A stretch of 64,000 nucleotides of DNA from Denitrobaculum tricleocarpae (GTDB lineage: Bacteria > Pseudomonadota > Alphaproteobacteria > Kiloniellales > Kiloniellaceae). The stretch spans positions 310,001 to 374,000 of the forward strand of contig NZ_ML660056.1 in NCBI RefSeq assembly GCF_007004665.1, read 5' to 3'. Below, piece by piece: positions 9,407-17,299 of the stretch. Each line of letters begins with the position of its first letter. Position 1 is the stretch's first letter. Under the pieces are notes generated by a model that was not told the DNA's origin, did not search any database, and saw nothing but the letters and a program-made list of their open reading frames with translations. The translations under genes and the position numbers were made by a program.

Positions 9407-9596
9407 CGGAGAACCTCTGATCAGGAGCGTCATGTTTCTTCTGCCACAGAGGGGAACGGCGCGCAATCGGACTGTCAGCCTACGAGCGGAACCTGGCAAG
9501 AAGCTGGTCTATTTGAGAGTGCAATGCGCGGCTTTAAGTCTGAAGCGGCCGGACCTGCGGGAAACGGGCAGCCCGCAGCCAGAAGTCAGCCGGAAG

Positions 9597-10055
9597 TCAG
9601 CCAGGCTCGATCCTGTCGCCGCGGTGGTAGACCCGGCAGCGTGTGGTCCCCTGGCTGCGGAAGACGTAGATGTTGTCCGGCACCGCAAAACCCTGCGGGT
9701 CGGAGAGAGTTTGGCGCGATGCTGTCGCCGCGCCGTAAATCTGACCCTTGAGGACCGCGACGTAACGGCGGTCGCGCTTTTGAACAAACTTGCCGTCGCG
9801 GCACAGCTTGCTCAGCTCTTTATCCAGGTTCCAATTCCCCTCGCCCAAGCTCTCGTCGCTGCGAAAGATAACGCCTGGCCGGATCGGCGGCAGTCTGGTT
9901 TTGCCGTGGGGGATCGCCGCGGGCTGGGTGGTCACACGCTTTGGCGGTGTCGCGTAATGCCGGGGGTGTGTCACCGAGATTTCCGCCGCTGCCGGCGAAA
10001 GCCAAAGCAGTGCAAGAATCGCAACGGCTATCTTGGATGGAAAGGCACTGTGCAT
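9597..10055 (-). CDS. Uncharacterised secreted protein
   Basis: A 152-residue protein whose family I do not recognise. The N-terminus M-H-S-A-F-P-S-K followed by a hydrophobic stretch ending in S-P-A-A-A-E looks like a Sec signal peptide, so it is probably periplasmic. The mature part is basic. It contains two cysteines and a segment N-I-Y-V-F-R-S-Q-G-T-T-R-C-R-V-Y near the end, so a disulfide is possible. An in-frame TTG at 10076 is the only longer start. No clear Shine-Dalgarno sequence is seen. It stands alone, upstream of the transglycosylase gene on the same strand. Confidence 0.65.
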   Translation of the reverse strand: MHSAFPSKIAVAILALLWLSPAAAEISVTHPRHYATPPKRVTTQPAAIPHGKTRLPPIRPGVIFRSDESLGEGNWNLDKELSKLCRDGKFVQKRDRRYVAVLKGQIYGAATASRQTLSDPQGFAVPDNIYVFRSQGTTRCRVYHRGDRIEPG

Positions 10056-10257
10056 CACATATACGTTTTGGTTCAAATCATTGTTTTTTGCAGGTTAGAG
10101 CTTTCTTTATAAGACCGGGTTAACGGAAATTTTGCCGCCCAAGAGAGAGAATTACGCCTCTTGCTGCACGCTTGGGCTGATGGTTTCACTTCGATGTAAC
10201 GAATGACGCACCTCAACCCACCTCCAGGGACGCTCCGGGTGCCGGGGCGGAGAGCCC

Positions 10258-10668
10258 ATGATGAATGAAACCGCATTGCATCCCGGCGAAGACGACACCG
10301 CACCAGATCTGGCCAGCGTTGAAGAGACTGCTGAGGCTGGAACGGCTGAATCGACACAGCGGCGCCGGGAGCTGAGAGATTTTGACGTGACGGGTGAAGT
10401 CACGATTTCCGAGCGGAGCTTTCCGCTCAAAGACTGGAGTTCCAGCGGCTTCGGCATCGATTCCTGTGATCTTGAGTTTGAGGATCATGCCAGGGTGCCC
10501 ATCGATTTCAGCGTGACTCACTCTTCCGGCACGCTCTCCTTCTCCTGCAAAGCGGTGATTGTCAGATCCGATACGGTCGCCTGCGAGGTGGCCGGTGCCT
10601 TTGTCGAGATGGCGCGGGAAGACCGGGTTGCGGTTGCCGCGTATTTCGACGCTTTGGAAGAGGGCTAA
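10258..10668 (+). CDS. PilZ-like domain protein
   Basis: A 136-residue cytoplasmic protein. The first 40 residues are acidic and probably disordered, then R-R-R-E-L-R-D-F leads into a compact beta domain with F-P-L-K-D-W-S-S-S-G-F-G-I. This is the PilZ pattern 'D-x-S-x-x-G' that contacts cyclic di-GMP, though the second glycine of the usual S-x-G-G is replaced by Phe. The arginine-rich patch could serve as the RxxxR ligand arm, but the match is imperfect, so c-di-GMP binding is uncertain. A GGAG 6 bases before the ATG supports the start. It precedes the FliN-type gene on the same strand by 198 bases, which hints at motility control. Confidence 0.75.
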   Translation: MMNETALHPGEDDTAPDLASVEETAEAGTAESTQRRRELRDFDVTGEVTISERSFPLKDWSSSGFGIDSCDLEFEDHARVPIDFSVTHSSGTLSFSCKAVIVRSDTVACEVAGAFVEMAREDRVAVAAYFDALEEG

Positions 10669-10866
10669 AACCGCTTTTTCGCGCGAAAGCCGCCTTGACC
10701 GCCGTCTTGCGGCGCAATTTCCACCATGGTTAACAAATCTTTATCGATTGCAGTCCTTTAATGCCTCGAAGGACTTATACCGCACGCGCGGTCTTCGGGT
10801 TGAGCCACAGTGATGGACTGAAGCAATCCGGAGCAAATCAAGCGATGCCTGGAGCAGGAGTACGAG

Positions 10867-11355
10867 ATGGCGGACGAGGACGAGGGCGAAATGGACATGG
10901 CAGCCGCGATGGCTGCGGATCCTGAGCTCGGCCCCCAGTCTGATGACGACGAAGGCGAGTTGGATATGGCCGCCGCGATGGCGGCGGACCCCGAGCTCGG
11001 CGCGCCTTCCGACGATGACGAGGGGGAGCTCGATATGGCCGCGGCCATGGCTGCGGACGAGTCGCTTGGTCCCCAGTCCGACGGTGCCGATGCCCCGGAC
11101 CTTGGGCCCCTGATCGACGTTCCCGCCATCCATGGTGTTTCTCTTGAGGCTTCGGCGATCCTGGGCACGGCCCTGATGCCGGTCAGTCAGCTTCTCAAGA
11201 TGGGCCGAGGCGCCGTAGTCGAGCTCGATAAATCGATCGGCGACATGATCGATATCAGCATCAACGACCAGATGGTGGCTCGCGGAGAAGTGATGATCAA
11301 AGAAGACCGCCTCTGCATCGAGATTACCGAGATGGTCAAACGAATCAGCAGCTAA
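10867..11355 (+). CDS. fliN: FliN-type flagellar switch protein with acidic N-terminal repeats
   Basis: The last 80 or so residues match the FliN/SpoA domain: M-P-V-S-Q-L-L-K-M-G-R-G-A-V-V-E-L-D, then I-N-D-Q-M-V-A-R-G-E-V and I-E-I-T-E-M-V. FliN proteins form the C-ring of the flagellar motor and bind CheY or regulators. The first 75 residues are unusual: three near-identical 23-residue units with the core E-G-E-L-D-M-A-A-A-M-A-A-D. These are very acidic and likely helical or disordered. An AGGAG 6 bases upstream fixes the start. No other flagellar gene lies nearby, so it could be a stand-alone paralogue rather than the main motor FliN. Confidence 0.85.
   Translation: MADEDEGEMDMAAAMAADPELGPQSDDDEGELDMAAAMAADPELGAPSDDDEGELDMAAAMAADESLGPQSDGADAPDLGPLIDVPAIHGVSLEASAILGTALMPVSQLLKMGRGAVVELDKSIGDMIDISINDQMVARGEVMIKEDRLCIEITEMVKRISS
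10879..11085 (+). repeat. 69-bp in-frame tandem repeat, three copies
   Basis: Three consecutive 69-bp units encode the 23-residue repeats at the N-terminus of the FliN-type protein. Units 1 and 2 differ mainly at Met/Leu and the last few residues; unit 3 changes Pro-Glu to Glu-Ser. The in-phase length means copy-number changes would keep the reading frame. Confidence 0.85.
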
Positions 11356-11373
11356 AGCCAAGCTCTGACCGCT

Positions 11374-11392
11374 GCGGGCCGTTTAGGCCCGC
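11374..11392 (+). terminator. GC-rich stem-loop after fliN (possible terminator)
   Basis: A 7-bp perfect stem (GCGGGCC / GGCCCGC) with a 5-base loop lies 19 bases after the FliN-type gene stop. There is no T tract after it, so it may be a weak terminator or only an mRNA-stabilising hairpin. Confidence 0.35.
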
Positions 11393-11625
11393 CAATGCCC
11401 CTGTTCGCTTAAAATCCCTGCTTTATGGCGCAGCGAAGCCGTCTGAAGCGCGTCTGTCGCCGTGTGTCTCATTATTGCCCGGCATTTGATCCTGTCCGGC
11501 TGAGACCGGCTCATAGCTTCTGTTTCCGCCAATCTGCCCGCGCTCTTCACAACAGCGTGCCTTTGATCTCGCCGGTATCCGGCCACATCTTGGAATAAGA
11601 CCCCAGGCTCAGGTGTTTTCGTTCC

Positions 11626-12690
11626 ATGACATATCTCCCCAAGTTGCTCTCCCTCGCGACGGCGGTTCCGCCTTTCGTTTTGAAACAGACCGAAGTCGCG
11701 GCACAGGCCCGCGACCTCTTTGCCCATAGGGCCAGGGACATCGATCGCCTGATGCCGGTTTTTACCAACGCCGGGATCGAAACCCGCCGCTCCTGCGTGC
11801 CGCTCGAGTGGTATAGGGAAGCCGCGGACTGGAAAGACCGAAATGCGATCTATGTGGAGAGCGCTGTTGAGGTGCTGGCCGATGCGACCCTCAAGTGTCT
11901 GAATCAGGCGGATATGGCGGTTGAGGAGGTCGATGCTATCATAACGGTCTCGACCACCGGTATTGCGACCCCCAGCCTCGACGCCCGCCTGATGAACAAA
12001 CTCGGCCTGCGCAGGGATATCATCAGGCTGCCGGTGTTCGGGCTTGGCTGCGCAGGCGGCGTCCTCGGTCTGTCGCGCGCTGCCTCCTTCGCCGCGGCCA
12101 TGCCGGGTAAGAATGTGCTGCTTCTTGTGGTCGAACTCTGCGCCCTCACCTTCCGGCCCGGTGACCTCTCCAAGAGCAACGTGATTGCCGCGGCCCTTTT
12201 CGGCGATGGCGCTGCGGCGGCTCTTGTGAGCACGCGGGCCCCGGCCGCCTCGCCGCACAGCCAGCCCCTGCTCGCCGCTGCGGGCGAATACACCTGGCCG
12301 GACTCGCTGGATGTGATGGGCTGGCATATCGAAGACGACGGTTTCGGTGTGCTTTTCTCACGGGATATTCCAGCCATTATCGCGGAGCGCTTCGGTCCGG
12401 CGCTCGACGGGTTTCTGGCCAGCAACGCCCTCAGCCGGGCAGATCTCAGTGAATACGTCTGTCATCCCGGTGGAACCAAGGTGTTGGAGGCCCTGGAAAG
12501 CACCCTCACATTGCCGCAGGGAGCGATGCGCGATGCGCGGGATGTGCTCCGCGAGTACGGCAACATGTCCGCAGCGACCGTGCTGTTTGTTCTGGAGCGG
12601 GCCTTGCGCCGCTCCGCTGGCGAACGGCTGCTGATGTCATCGCTCGGGCCCGGCTTCACCGTGGCCTTTCAGGTTTTGGAACAGCCATGA
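11626..12690 (+). CDS. Type III polyketide synthase (chalcone-synthase-like)
   Basis: A 354-residue thiolase-fold enzyme that condenses an acyl-CoA starter with malonyl-CoA. The catalytic triad is visible: Cys142 in G-L-G-C-A-G-G, His280 in C-H-P-G-G-T-K and Asn313 in Y-G-N-M-S-A-A-T. Bacterial members of this type make alkylpyrones, alkylresorcinols or phloroglucinols. The stop overlaps the next gene by 4 bases (ATGA). That gene is an isoprenylcysteine-methyltransferase-like protein, the same pairing as Bacillus subtilis bpsA-bpsB, where alkylpyrones are made and then O-methylated. By analogy the product is probably a membrane-associated methylated alkylpyrone or alkylresorcinol; the chain length is unknown. 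Confidence 0.93.
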   Translation: MTYLPKLLSLATAVPPFVLKQTEVAAQARDLFAHRARDIDRLMPVFTNAGIETRRSCVPLEWYREAADWKDRNAIYVESAVEVLADATLKCLNQADMAVEEVDAIITVSTTGIATPSLDARLMNKLGLRRDIIRLPVFGLGCAGGVLGLSRAASFAAAMPGKNVLLLVVELCALTFRPGDLSKSNVIAAALFGDGAAAALVSTRAPAASPHSQPLLAAAGEYTWPDSLDVMGWHIEDDGFGVLFSRDIPAIIAERFGPALDGFLASNALSRADLSEYVCHPGGTKVLEALESTLTLPQGAMRDARDVLREYGNMSAATVLFVLERALRRSAGERLLMSSLGPGFTVAFQVLEQP

Positions 12691-13205
12691 CGGTCTTTTG
12701 GAGTGTCCTGCTCGCAGTCGCCCTCGCCCGCCTGGCTGAACTGATCTATGCCCGGCGGAACACGCAGAGGCTTCTGGCGGAAGGCGCCCGGGAATATGGG
12801 GCCGGCCATTATCCTGTGATCGTGCTGCTCCACGCGGCCTGGCTGGCCAGCCTCGCCGTCTTTATTCCCGCGGATACGCCGGTCGTTCCCGGCCTGCTCG
12901 TCCTCTTCCTGCTCGTGCAGATCCTGCGGGTCTGGGTGCTTGCAAGCCTTGGCCGCTATTGGACCACCCGGATCATCACGCTCCCGGGCGTGGCCCTGGT
13001 GCGCAGAGGTCCTTACCGCTTCATCCGGCACCCCAATTATCTCGTCGTGGTTCTCGAGATCGCGCTGTTGCCACTCTGTTTCGGCGCCTGGGAGATCGCG
13101 GTTGTCTTCTCACTGCTCAACGCGGCAATGCTGTTTTGGCGCATCCGGGAGGAGAACCTGGCCTTGGCGGATCGGCGCGAGATTGTGCAGGAAAATCACG
13201 GATGA
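12687..13205 (+). CDS. Isoprenylcysteine carboxyl methyltransferase family membrane protein (BpsB-like)
   Basis: A 172-residue integral membrane protein with about five hydrophobic segments. Its C-terminal half has the ICMT/phospholipid-methyltransferase signature L-V-R-R-G-P-Y-R-F-I-R-H-P-N-Y, the SAM-binding region, and R-I-R-E-E-N near the end. It overlaps the polyketide synthase stop by 4 bases, so they form one operon. In Bacillus the equivalent protein methylates the hydroxyl of alkylpyrones, and I infer the same role here. The gene ends 34 bases before the parS-like site. Confidence 0.88.
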   Translation: MTVFWSVLLAVALARLAELIYARRNTQRLLAEGAREYGAGHYPVIVLLHAAWLASLAVFIPADTPVVPGLLVLFLLVQILRVWVLASLGRYWTTRIITLPGVALVRRGPYRFIRHPNYLVVVLEIALLPLCFGAWEIAVVFSLLNAAMLFWRIREENLALADRREIVQENHG

Positions 13206-13980
13206 AATATAAGATCAGAAATCCTGCCTAAGCCTCTATTATTTCACGTGAAACAAATTCCGGATCAATATTTTGTGGTGCAAATCACTATTTTCGCGAA
13301 ATATTGCGGTTAGCTGGTAAATAAAGTCTTTAGATCCTTGTTTTCTTAATTTTTTGATAAAATTTAGACTGTTCAAAACGCTTTTCACATCAGCCTTTTA
13401 CTTCTATTGGAATCAAATAGTTAAAAAATATTTCTAAAGTAACGAAGCTTTAATAGACCTGAGGCTTCTGAAATTCATGATCCTATCGTAACGCTACCGG
13501 GATGCCGCACCAACCCGATCCGGGCTGGCGTAGCACACCTTGTCAGAGTGCGATCATCCGTAAACTTGGCGCCGCACGTGCGCGAGATGAAGGTCACCTC
13601 GCATCCCTGCGGTTCCACCAGAAGCAGCCATGGTGCCGTTGGAGGTGACGACCAGATCGCCGGGGCCGCAGCCATGACGCTGGCCCTTGCCTCTCTCGGT
13701 GCTTCGGGTGCGGTGTGGCAGATCCAGTGAACGTGGGTCTTGATTTCCTGGTTTGTGATCGGTGCGGGCTATCGGCCACGCTCTCGTCATCGCGGCGGAT
13801 GGCATAGGGTGCATCGATTACTCAGACCCTTGAAAAGGCCATCCCGGATCACCCTGCCCGATTCCGGGATATCCCGCATCAAATCGGCCCTGGCACCTGC
13901 TTGATGCGGTGCTAACTATGGGACTGAGTCTGTGGACCCGACAATTCTGCCATTCGTTTCAATGAGATATGCCGGTTTAA
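13206..13980. other. 775-base non-coding island: parS, AT-rich block, hairpins
   Basis: I find no convincing gene here. About 13230-13470 is strongly AT-rich compared with its surroundings. It holds the parS-like site, an 8-bp inverted repeat (13266-13273 with 13299-13306) and a TTTCGCGAAA palindrome inside it. No DnaA boxes of the TTATNCACA form are seen. From about 13480 the composition returns to GC-rich, with short frames on both strands that look non-coding or degraded. Two hairpins without T tracts (13841-13870 with 8-bp arms, 13874-13909 with 9-bp arms) lie 3' of the tRNA-Ser gene and might end its transcript. Confidence 0.6.
13240..13255. other. parS-like ParB binding site
   Basis: The 16 bases TATTTCACGTGAAACA match the bacterial chromosomal parS consensus TGTTTCACGTGAAACA at 15 of 16 positions, with the palindromic core TTTCACGTGAAA intact. 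ParB binds such sites, loads as a CTP-dependent clamp and, with ParA, segregates the origin region. The site lies in non-coding AT-rich DNA. parA and parB themselves are not in the window. Confidence 0.75.
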
Positions 13981-14070
13981 TGGCGGATGGGGTGGGATTC
14001 GAACCCACGAGACGCTCTCACGCCTGCCGGTTTTCAAGACCGGTGCCTTCAACCGCTCGGCCACCCATCC
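13981..14070 (-). tRNA. tRNA-Ser (anticodon UGA)
   Basis: The minus strand folds into a 90-nt class II tRNA. The acceptor stem GGATGGG pairs with CCCATCC, followed by the discriminator G and an encoded CCA. The anticodon stem ACCGG/CCGGC region presents the loop C-T-T-G-A-A-A with anticodon TGA. A long variable arm and the GTTCGAATC T-loop are present. It decodes UCA and other UCN codons by wobble. Confidence 0.97.
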
Positions 14071-14377
14071 GCGAACGGCACCACTTTGGATACCGCCGTT
14101 TTGCTGCCGGAAAGACTGCCGTTTGACAGGCAATTGCGCTCCGGCCACCGCAACACGGGCAACCTTCTAACGCTTTTGCCCGGGCCACGTCCAGCGAAGA
14201 TGCGAGAGAAATCCGGAACCCAGTCAGCGCTCCCGATGACTGGCGCTGCGTGACGCCCGGTGATCGCTCGCAGCCGCCATCATGGTTAAGACTTCGTCTA
14301 AGGCTTGTTTCACTCTATGCGAAGGAGTATCTCAGGCCTTGCTCCCGTTACGCCATAACACAGCTTGAGCCCTCCAG

Positions 14378-14632
14378 ATGAGTGATACCCCCTCTCCTGC
14401 ACTTCCCGAACTTTCAGAGCTGCAAGCTCACCTGGAGCAGGTCAGCCAGGAAATGATAGCCCTGATCCGAGCGTACGATCTCGATGCGACCTCGCCCTTC
14501 GACGTGATTCCGGTCGCGCGGGAAAAAATCACGAAACCTGAGGATTATGTGCGTTTCCTCGAACTTTCTCTTGAGGGACGTATTTACGGCGAGGCGGCGG
14601 CAGCGGTGATGGAAGCGCAGAAGGTCAGTTGA
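14378..14632 (+). CDS. Small uncharacterised acidic protein
   Basis: An 84-residue protein that I cannot place in a family. After a Pro/Ser-rich start it is mostly helical, with an amphipathic segment around L-S-E-L-Q-A-H-L-E-Q-V-S-Q-E-M-I-A-L-I. It then has P-F-D-V-I-P-V-A-R-E-K-I and a final helix. There is no signal peptide or membrane segment. No good Shine-Dalgarno sequence precedes the ATG. A stem-loop followed by T residues starts 6 bases after the stop, which supports it being a real, monocistronic gene. Confidence 0.55.
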   Translation: MSDTPSPALPELSELQAHLEQVSQEMIALIRAYDLDATSPFDVIPVAREKITKPEDYVRFLELSLEGRIYGEAAAAVMEAQKVS

Positions 14633-14637
14633 TCCGG

Positions 14638-14658
14638 CGCGGTCATCACCGCGGTTTT
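14638..14658 (+). terminator. Probable intrinsic terminator of the 84-residue gene
   Basis: A perfect 6-bp stem CGCGGT / ACCGCG with a CATC loop is followed by GTTTT and, a little later, CTTTTT. It starts 6 bases after the stop codon. Confidence 0.55.
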
Positions 14659-14943
14659 CGCTCCTTTTTGACGAACACACTTACTGTGTATTTATCTTGG
14701 GGCTCAAAAAATCATATAATAATCAATATGTTGAATGACTCTCTACGGCTCCTGCGCAACCTGATGTCCGTCCTTTCGGATCAGTAAGGAACGGCTGCAG
14801 GCCTCTCGAATTCGCACGCGATTTTAGTAAAATTACCTTCCCGGGGATATAAGCCTAAAAAGCGAGACAGTAATCGCGCATTAATGAAGCAGGTTCATAA
14901 TTGCCTTCGATTTTCATTAGCTTAGAGGCTGGTAGAGGCACTT
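14659..14943. other. Upstream region of the TPR lipoprotein gene
   Basis: About 285 bases without a gene. The stretch around 14680-14740 is AT-rich and contains a TATAAT hexamer near 14715, but no well-spaced -35 element, so I do not call a promoter. A GAGG 5 bases before the ATG at 14944 is the likely ribosome binding site of the next gene. Confidence 0.4.
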
Positions 14944-17151
14944 ATGATGGGCTCAGAATTCCCGATCAAGACCGCCGCGAAAACAATCCTGACGGGTACG
15001 GCTCTGCTGTTCCTCGGCGCCTGCGCGAGCGTGCCCGTCACGTCCGATCGCGAACAACAGGTTGGATCGGCGCAGATCTTGTCGATCTGTGAAAAACTCG
15101 CCAAGTCGAACGACACGCGCATTGCGATTGGACTCTGCGAGAAGGCCCATATCGACGACCCGGATAATCCGCTGCCCCTCCTGATCCTGGGTGACATGCT
15201 TCAGCAACAGGGTGCACTGGCTCAGGCCGGCCGTGCCTACGGCATGGCCATCGACCTGGATCCCGAAAATGTCGAGGCGCATTATGGACTGGGCAAGGTC
15301 TTCCTGGCCCGCAATCAGTATGAATTGGCCACCGAGCAATTCGAAGTCGCGCGCGAACTGAATGCCAGGGATCACCGGCTCTATAACGCGTTGGGTGTGG
15401 TTCTGGATAATCTTGGCGATCACGTCGCGGCGCAGGAACACTACCGGATTGGTCTCGAGTTGGCGCCCAACAACCGCGCTTTGATGAAGAACCTGACGCT
15501 TTCCCGCCGTCTCGATAATTCGGTCACCACGCCTGCGATTGGCCCGCAGTTCGAAGTGGTGCCGTCACCCGCTTCGACCCCCGGAAACACGCCGAATGGC
15601 GGTGGCGGCCCCGCGGTCGCGCCCCGCTCGACGCCGCAACAGCGCCAGGATCCGGGTGCCCCGGCCGGCCGGCTGGGCCACGAGCCCCTTGCCTATGCCC
15701 CGAATACGCCGCCTCAAAAAGATCCCTACCTGCCCGAAACGAAGTCTGTCGCTGCGCAGACGTCCACGCGCCAGTTCGCCGTGACCGCCCGTCATTCCCC
15801 GTCAGAAGCAGGCCTCACCGGCGCCGATGTCATCGGTCCGAATGAGTTTCCTGTCACGATCCAGGCCCGCCGGACGCCCCCGTCTGTCGCGCAAACCCGG
15901 TCTATTCCGCAGGTCGCCACCACAGCAGAAAGAGAACAGGAAAAACGCCTCCTGATCGCTCAGTCCGAAGCCATCGATCCGCTCCCGGCCGGCGAAGTGA
16001 GGCCCGCCGGCACAGGAAAGTCGCCGACCGCCGGTTCAGAGGCATCAGGTTCAGAGCCCACAGGCCTTAAGACCGAAAAGAGCTCTCTCGCATACTTCCC
16101 GATCGTGGCTCCTGCCCACAACCAGCCCGGGACGATCGCCCAGAATTCGTCGGCTCAAAATTCGTCGGCTCAGATTGACGTGCAGCCAGTCATTGAAGCT
16201 TCCCCCGAAAATTCACGCGAAGGCCTCGCCGTTCTTCACCCTGCCCTTAACTCCATTCGCGTGACCGCGGCGCCGCTGCCCGCGCCCAAAGCACCTGTAA
16301 CAGATGCGGCCGTCGCTGCCGGCCCGAAGATTCTCGCCGCCGGCCTGAAAGCGGAGATCGTTGCTTCTGAGCCTCTGGCAGCCGCAACGGTGGCGCCGCA
16401 GCCCCTCCAAATGGCCGCCCTGCCTCAGGACCCGATCGGGGCTCAGAGCCTGCAACCCAAAGAGCGGATCCGGGCAATTCCCGCCAAGACCCTGGTGCCC
16501 ACCAGCCTTGCCGAAGTCCTGACCGCCGAGACTTCCGCATCGGCCTTGACCCTGGATCTCGACCCGGCCGCTGATGCCGCCGTAAAATCGGCCGCCAAAT
16601 CCGGCGCCGAGCTTGCCGCGAACCCTGCTGCAAACCCTGCCGTTGTAGTGGAGAGCCCTTCGGCGCCTAAGTCGAAACTGGCACTGGGTGCAAACCGCTT
16701 CGGCGTCGAGCGCCCGGAAAAGGCCGTCGCGGCCGCCCGCCCTTCCGATGCCGCTAAGGTAAAAAGCCTGCCTCGCGTGCCCCGTCATCGTTTCGGACGC
16801 GAGCATGAAGACGATCATGAGACGCGCCATGTGGAAGGCGAGTTTTGGGATCTTGTCGACGTAGTCAATCCGATGCAACACATTCCGGTCGTCGCTTCGA
16901 TTTACCGGGACGTGACGGAAGACGAGATCAAACCCGCCGCCAAGATTGCCGGCGGAACTCTGTTCGGCGGTGTCCTGGGCTTCGCGTCTTCGATCTTCGA
17001 CTCTGTGGTGGAAGAGGCCTCCGGACAGGATATGACCCAGACCGCCGTCTCCGCTCTCTCTCAAGATCAGGACGACGATGCGCGTCACGTTGCGGCCCTT
17101 CGCCGGGAAAAGGCCGAAACCGAGCGCCTGCTGCAGGAATCACGCCGTTGA
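14944..17151 (+). CDS. TPR-repeat lipoprotein with long disordered linker and conserved-looking C-terminal domain
   Basis: A 735-residue protein in three parts. Residues 1-30 are a lipoprotein signal ending L-F-L-G-A-C. Residues 45-190 hold about four tetratricopeptide repeats (for example Y-G-M-A-I-D-L-D-P-E-N and Y-R-I-G-L-E-L-A-P-N-N), the kind of scaffold seen in TadD/PilF-like pilotins. A 400-residue Pro/Ala/Ser-rich linker follows, with a duplicated A-Q-N-S-S. The last 110 residues form a distinct domain, W-D-L-V-D-V-V-N-P-M-Q-H-I-P-V-V then I-K-P-A-A-K-I-A-G-G-T-L-F-G-G. That segment resembles short conserved proteins of Alphaproteobacteria (from memory, unverified). It stands alone with its own terminator. 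Function is unknown; a cell-envelope role is likely. Confidence 0.88.
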   Translation: MMGSEFPIKTAAKTILTGTALLFLGACASVPVTSDREQQVGSAQILSICEKLAKSNDTRIAIGLCEKAHIDDPDNPLPLLILGDMLQQQGALAQAGRAYGMAIDLDPENVEAHYGLGKVFLARNQYELATEQFEVARELNARDHRLYNALGVVLDNLGDHVAAQEHYRIGLELAPNNRALMKNLTLSRRLDNSVTTPAIGPQFEVVPSPASTPGNTPNGGGGPAVAPRSTPQQRQDPGAPAGRLGHEPLAYAPNTPPQKDPYLPETKSVAAQTSTRQFAVTARHSPSEAGLTGADVIGPNEFPVTIQARRTPPSVAQTRSIPQVATTAEREQEKRLLIAQSEAIDPLPAGEVRPAGTGKSPTAGSEASGSEPTGLKTEKSSLAYFPIVAPAHNQPGTIAQNSSAQNSSAQIDVQPVIEASPENSREGLAVLHPALNSIRVTAAPLPAPKAPVTDAAVAAGPKILAAGLKAEIVASEPLAAATVAPQPLQMAALPQDPIGAQSLQPKERIRAIPAKTLVPTSLAEVLTAETSASALTLDLDPAADAAVKSAAKSGAELAANPAANPAVVVESPSAPKSKLALGANRFGVERPEKAVAAARPSDAAKVKSLPRVPRHRFGREHEDDHETRHVEGEFWDLVDVVNPMQHIPVVASIYRDVTEDEIKPAAKIAGGTLFGGVLGFASSIFDSVVEEASGQDMTQTAVSALSQDQDDDARHVAALRREKAETERLLQESRR

Positions 17152-17205
17152 GGTGAGGCACGAACACCCCAGAGTCACCGTGTGGATCTGCACCGGGACA
17201 AACAA

Positions 17206-17246
17206 AAACGACGCTTGATCACACCCGGTCAAGCGTCGTTTCTTTT
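17206..17246. terminator. Strong bidirectional intrinsic terminator
   Basis: A 13-bp perfect stem (17206-17218 with 17229-17241) with a 10-base loop, flanked by an A run on the left and TTCTTTT on the right, lies between the convergent TPR lipoprotein gene and the PAS-like gene. The sequence is symmetrical enough to stop transcription from both sides. Confidence 0.92.
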
Positions 17247-17299
17247 GGGGTCAGTCTGCGCCAGACAGACGACGAACCCGCCTCAAGACCGGGCGCCAG

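Noticed and set aside
13230-13470. Replication origin (oriC) in the AT-rich island
   Set aside because: A parS-like site is present, but no DnaA boxes or dnaA/gidA-type neighbours are seen.
14304-14319. Second parS site
   Set aside because: Only the half TGTTTCAC matches; the other half is unrelated.
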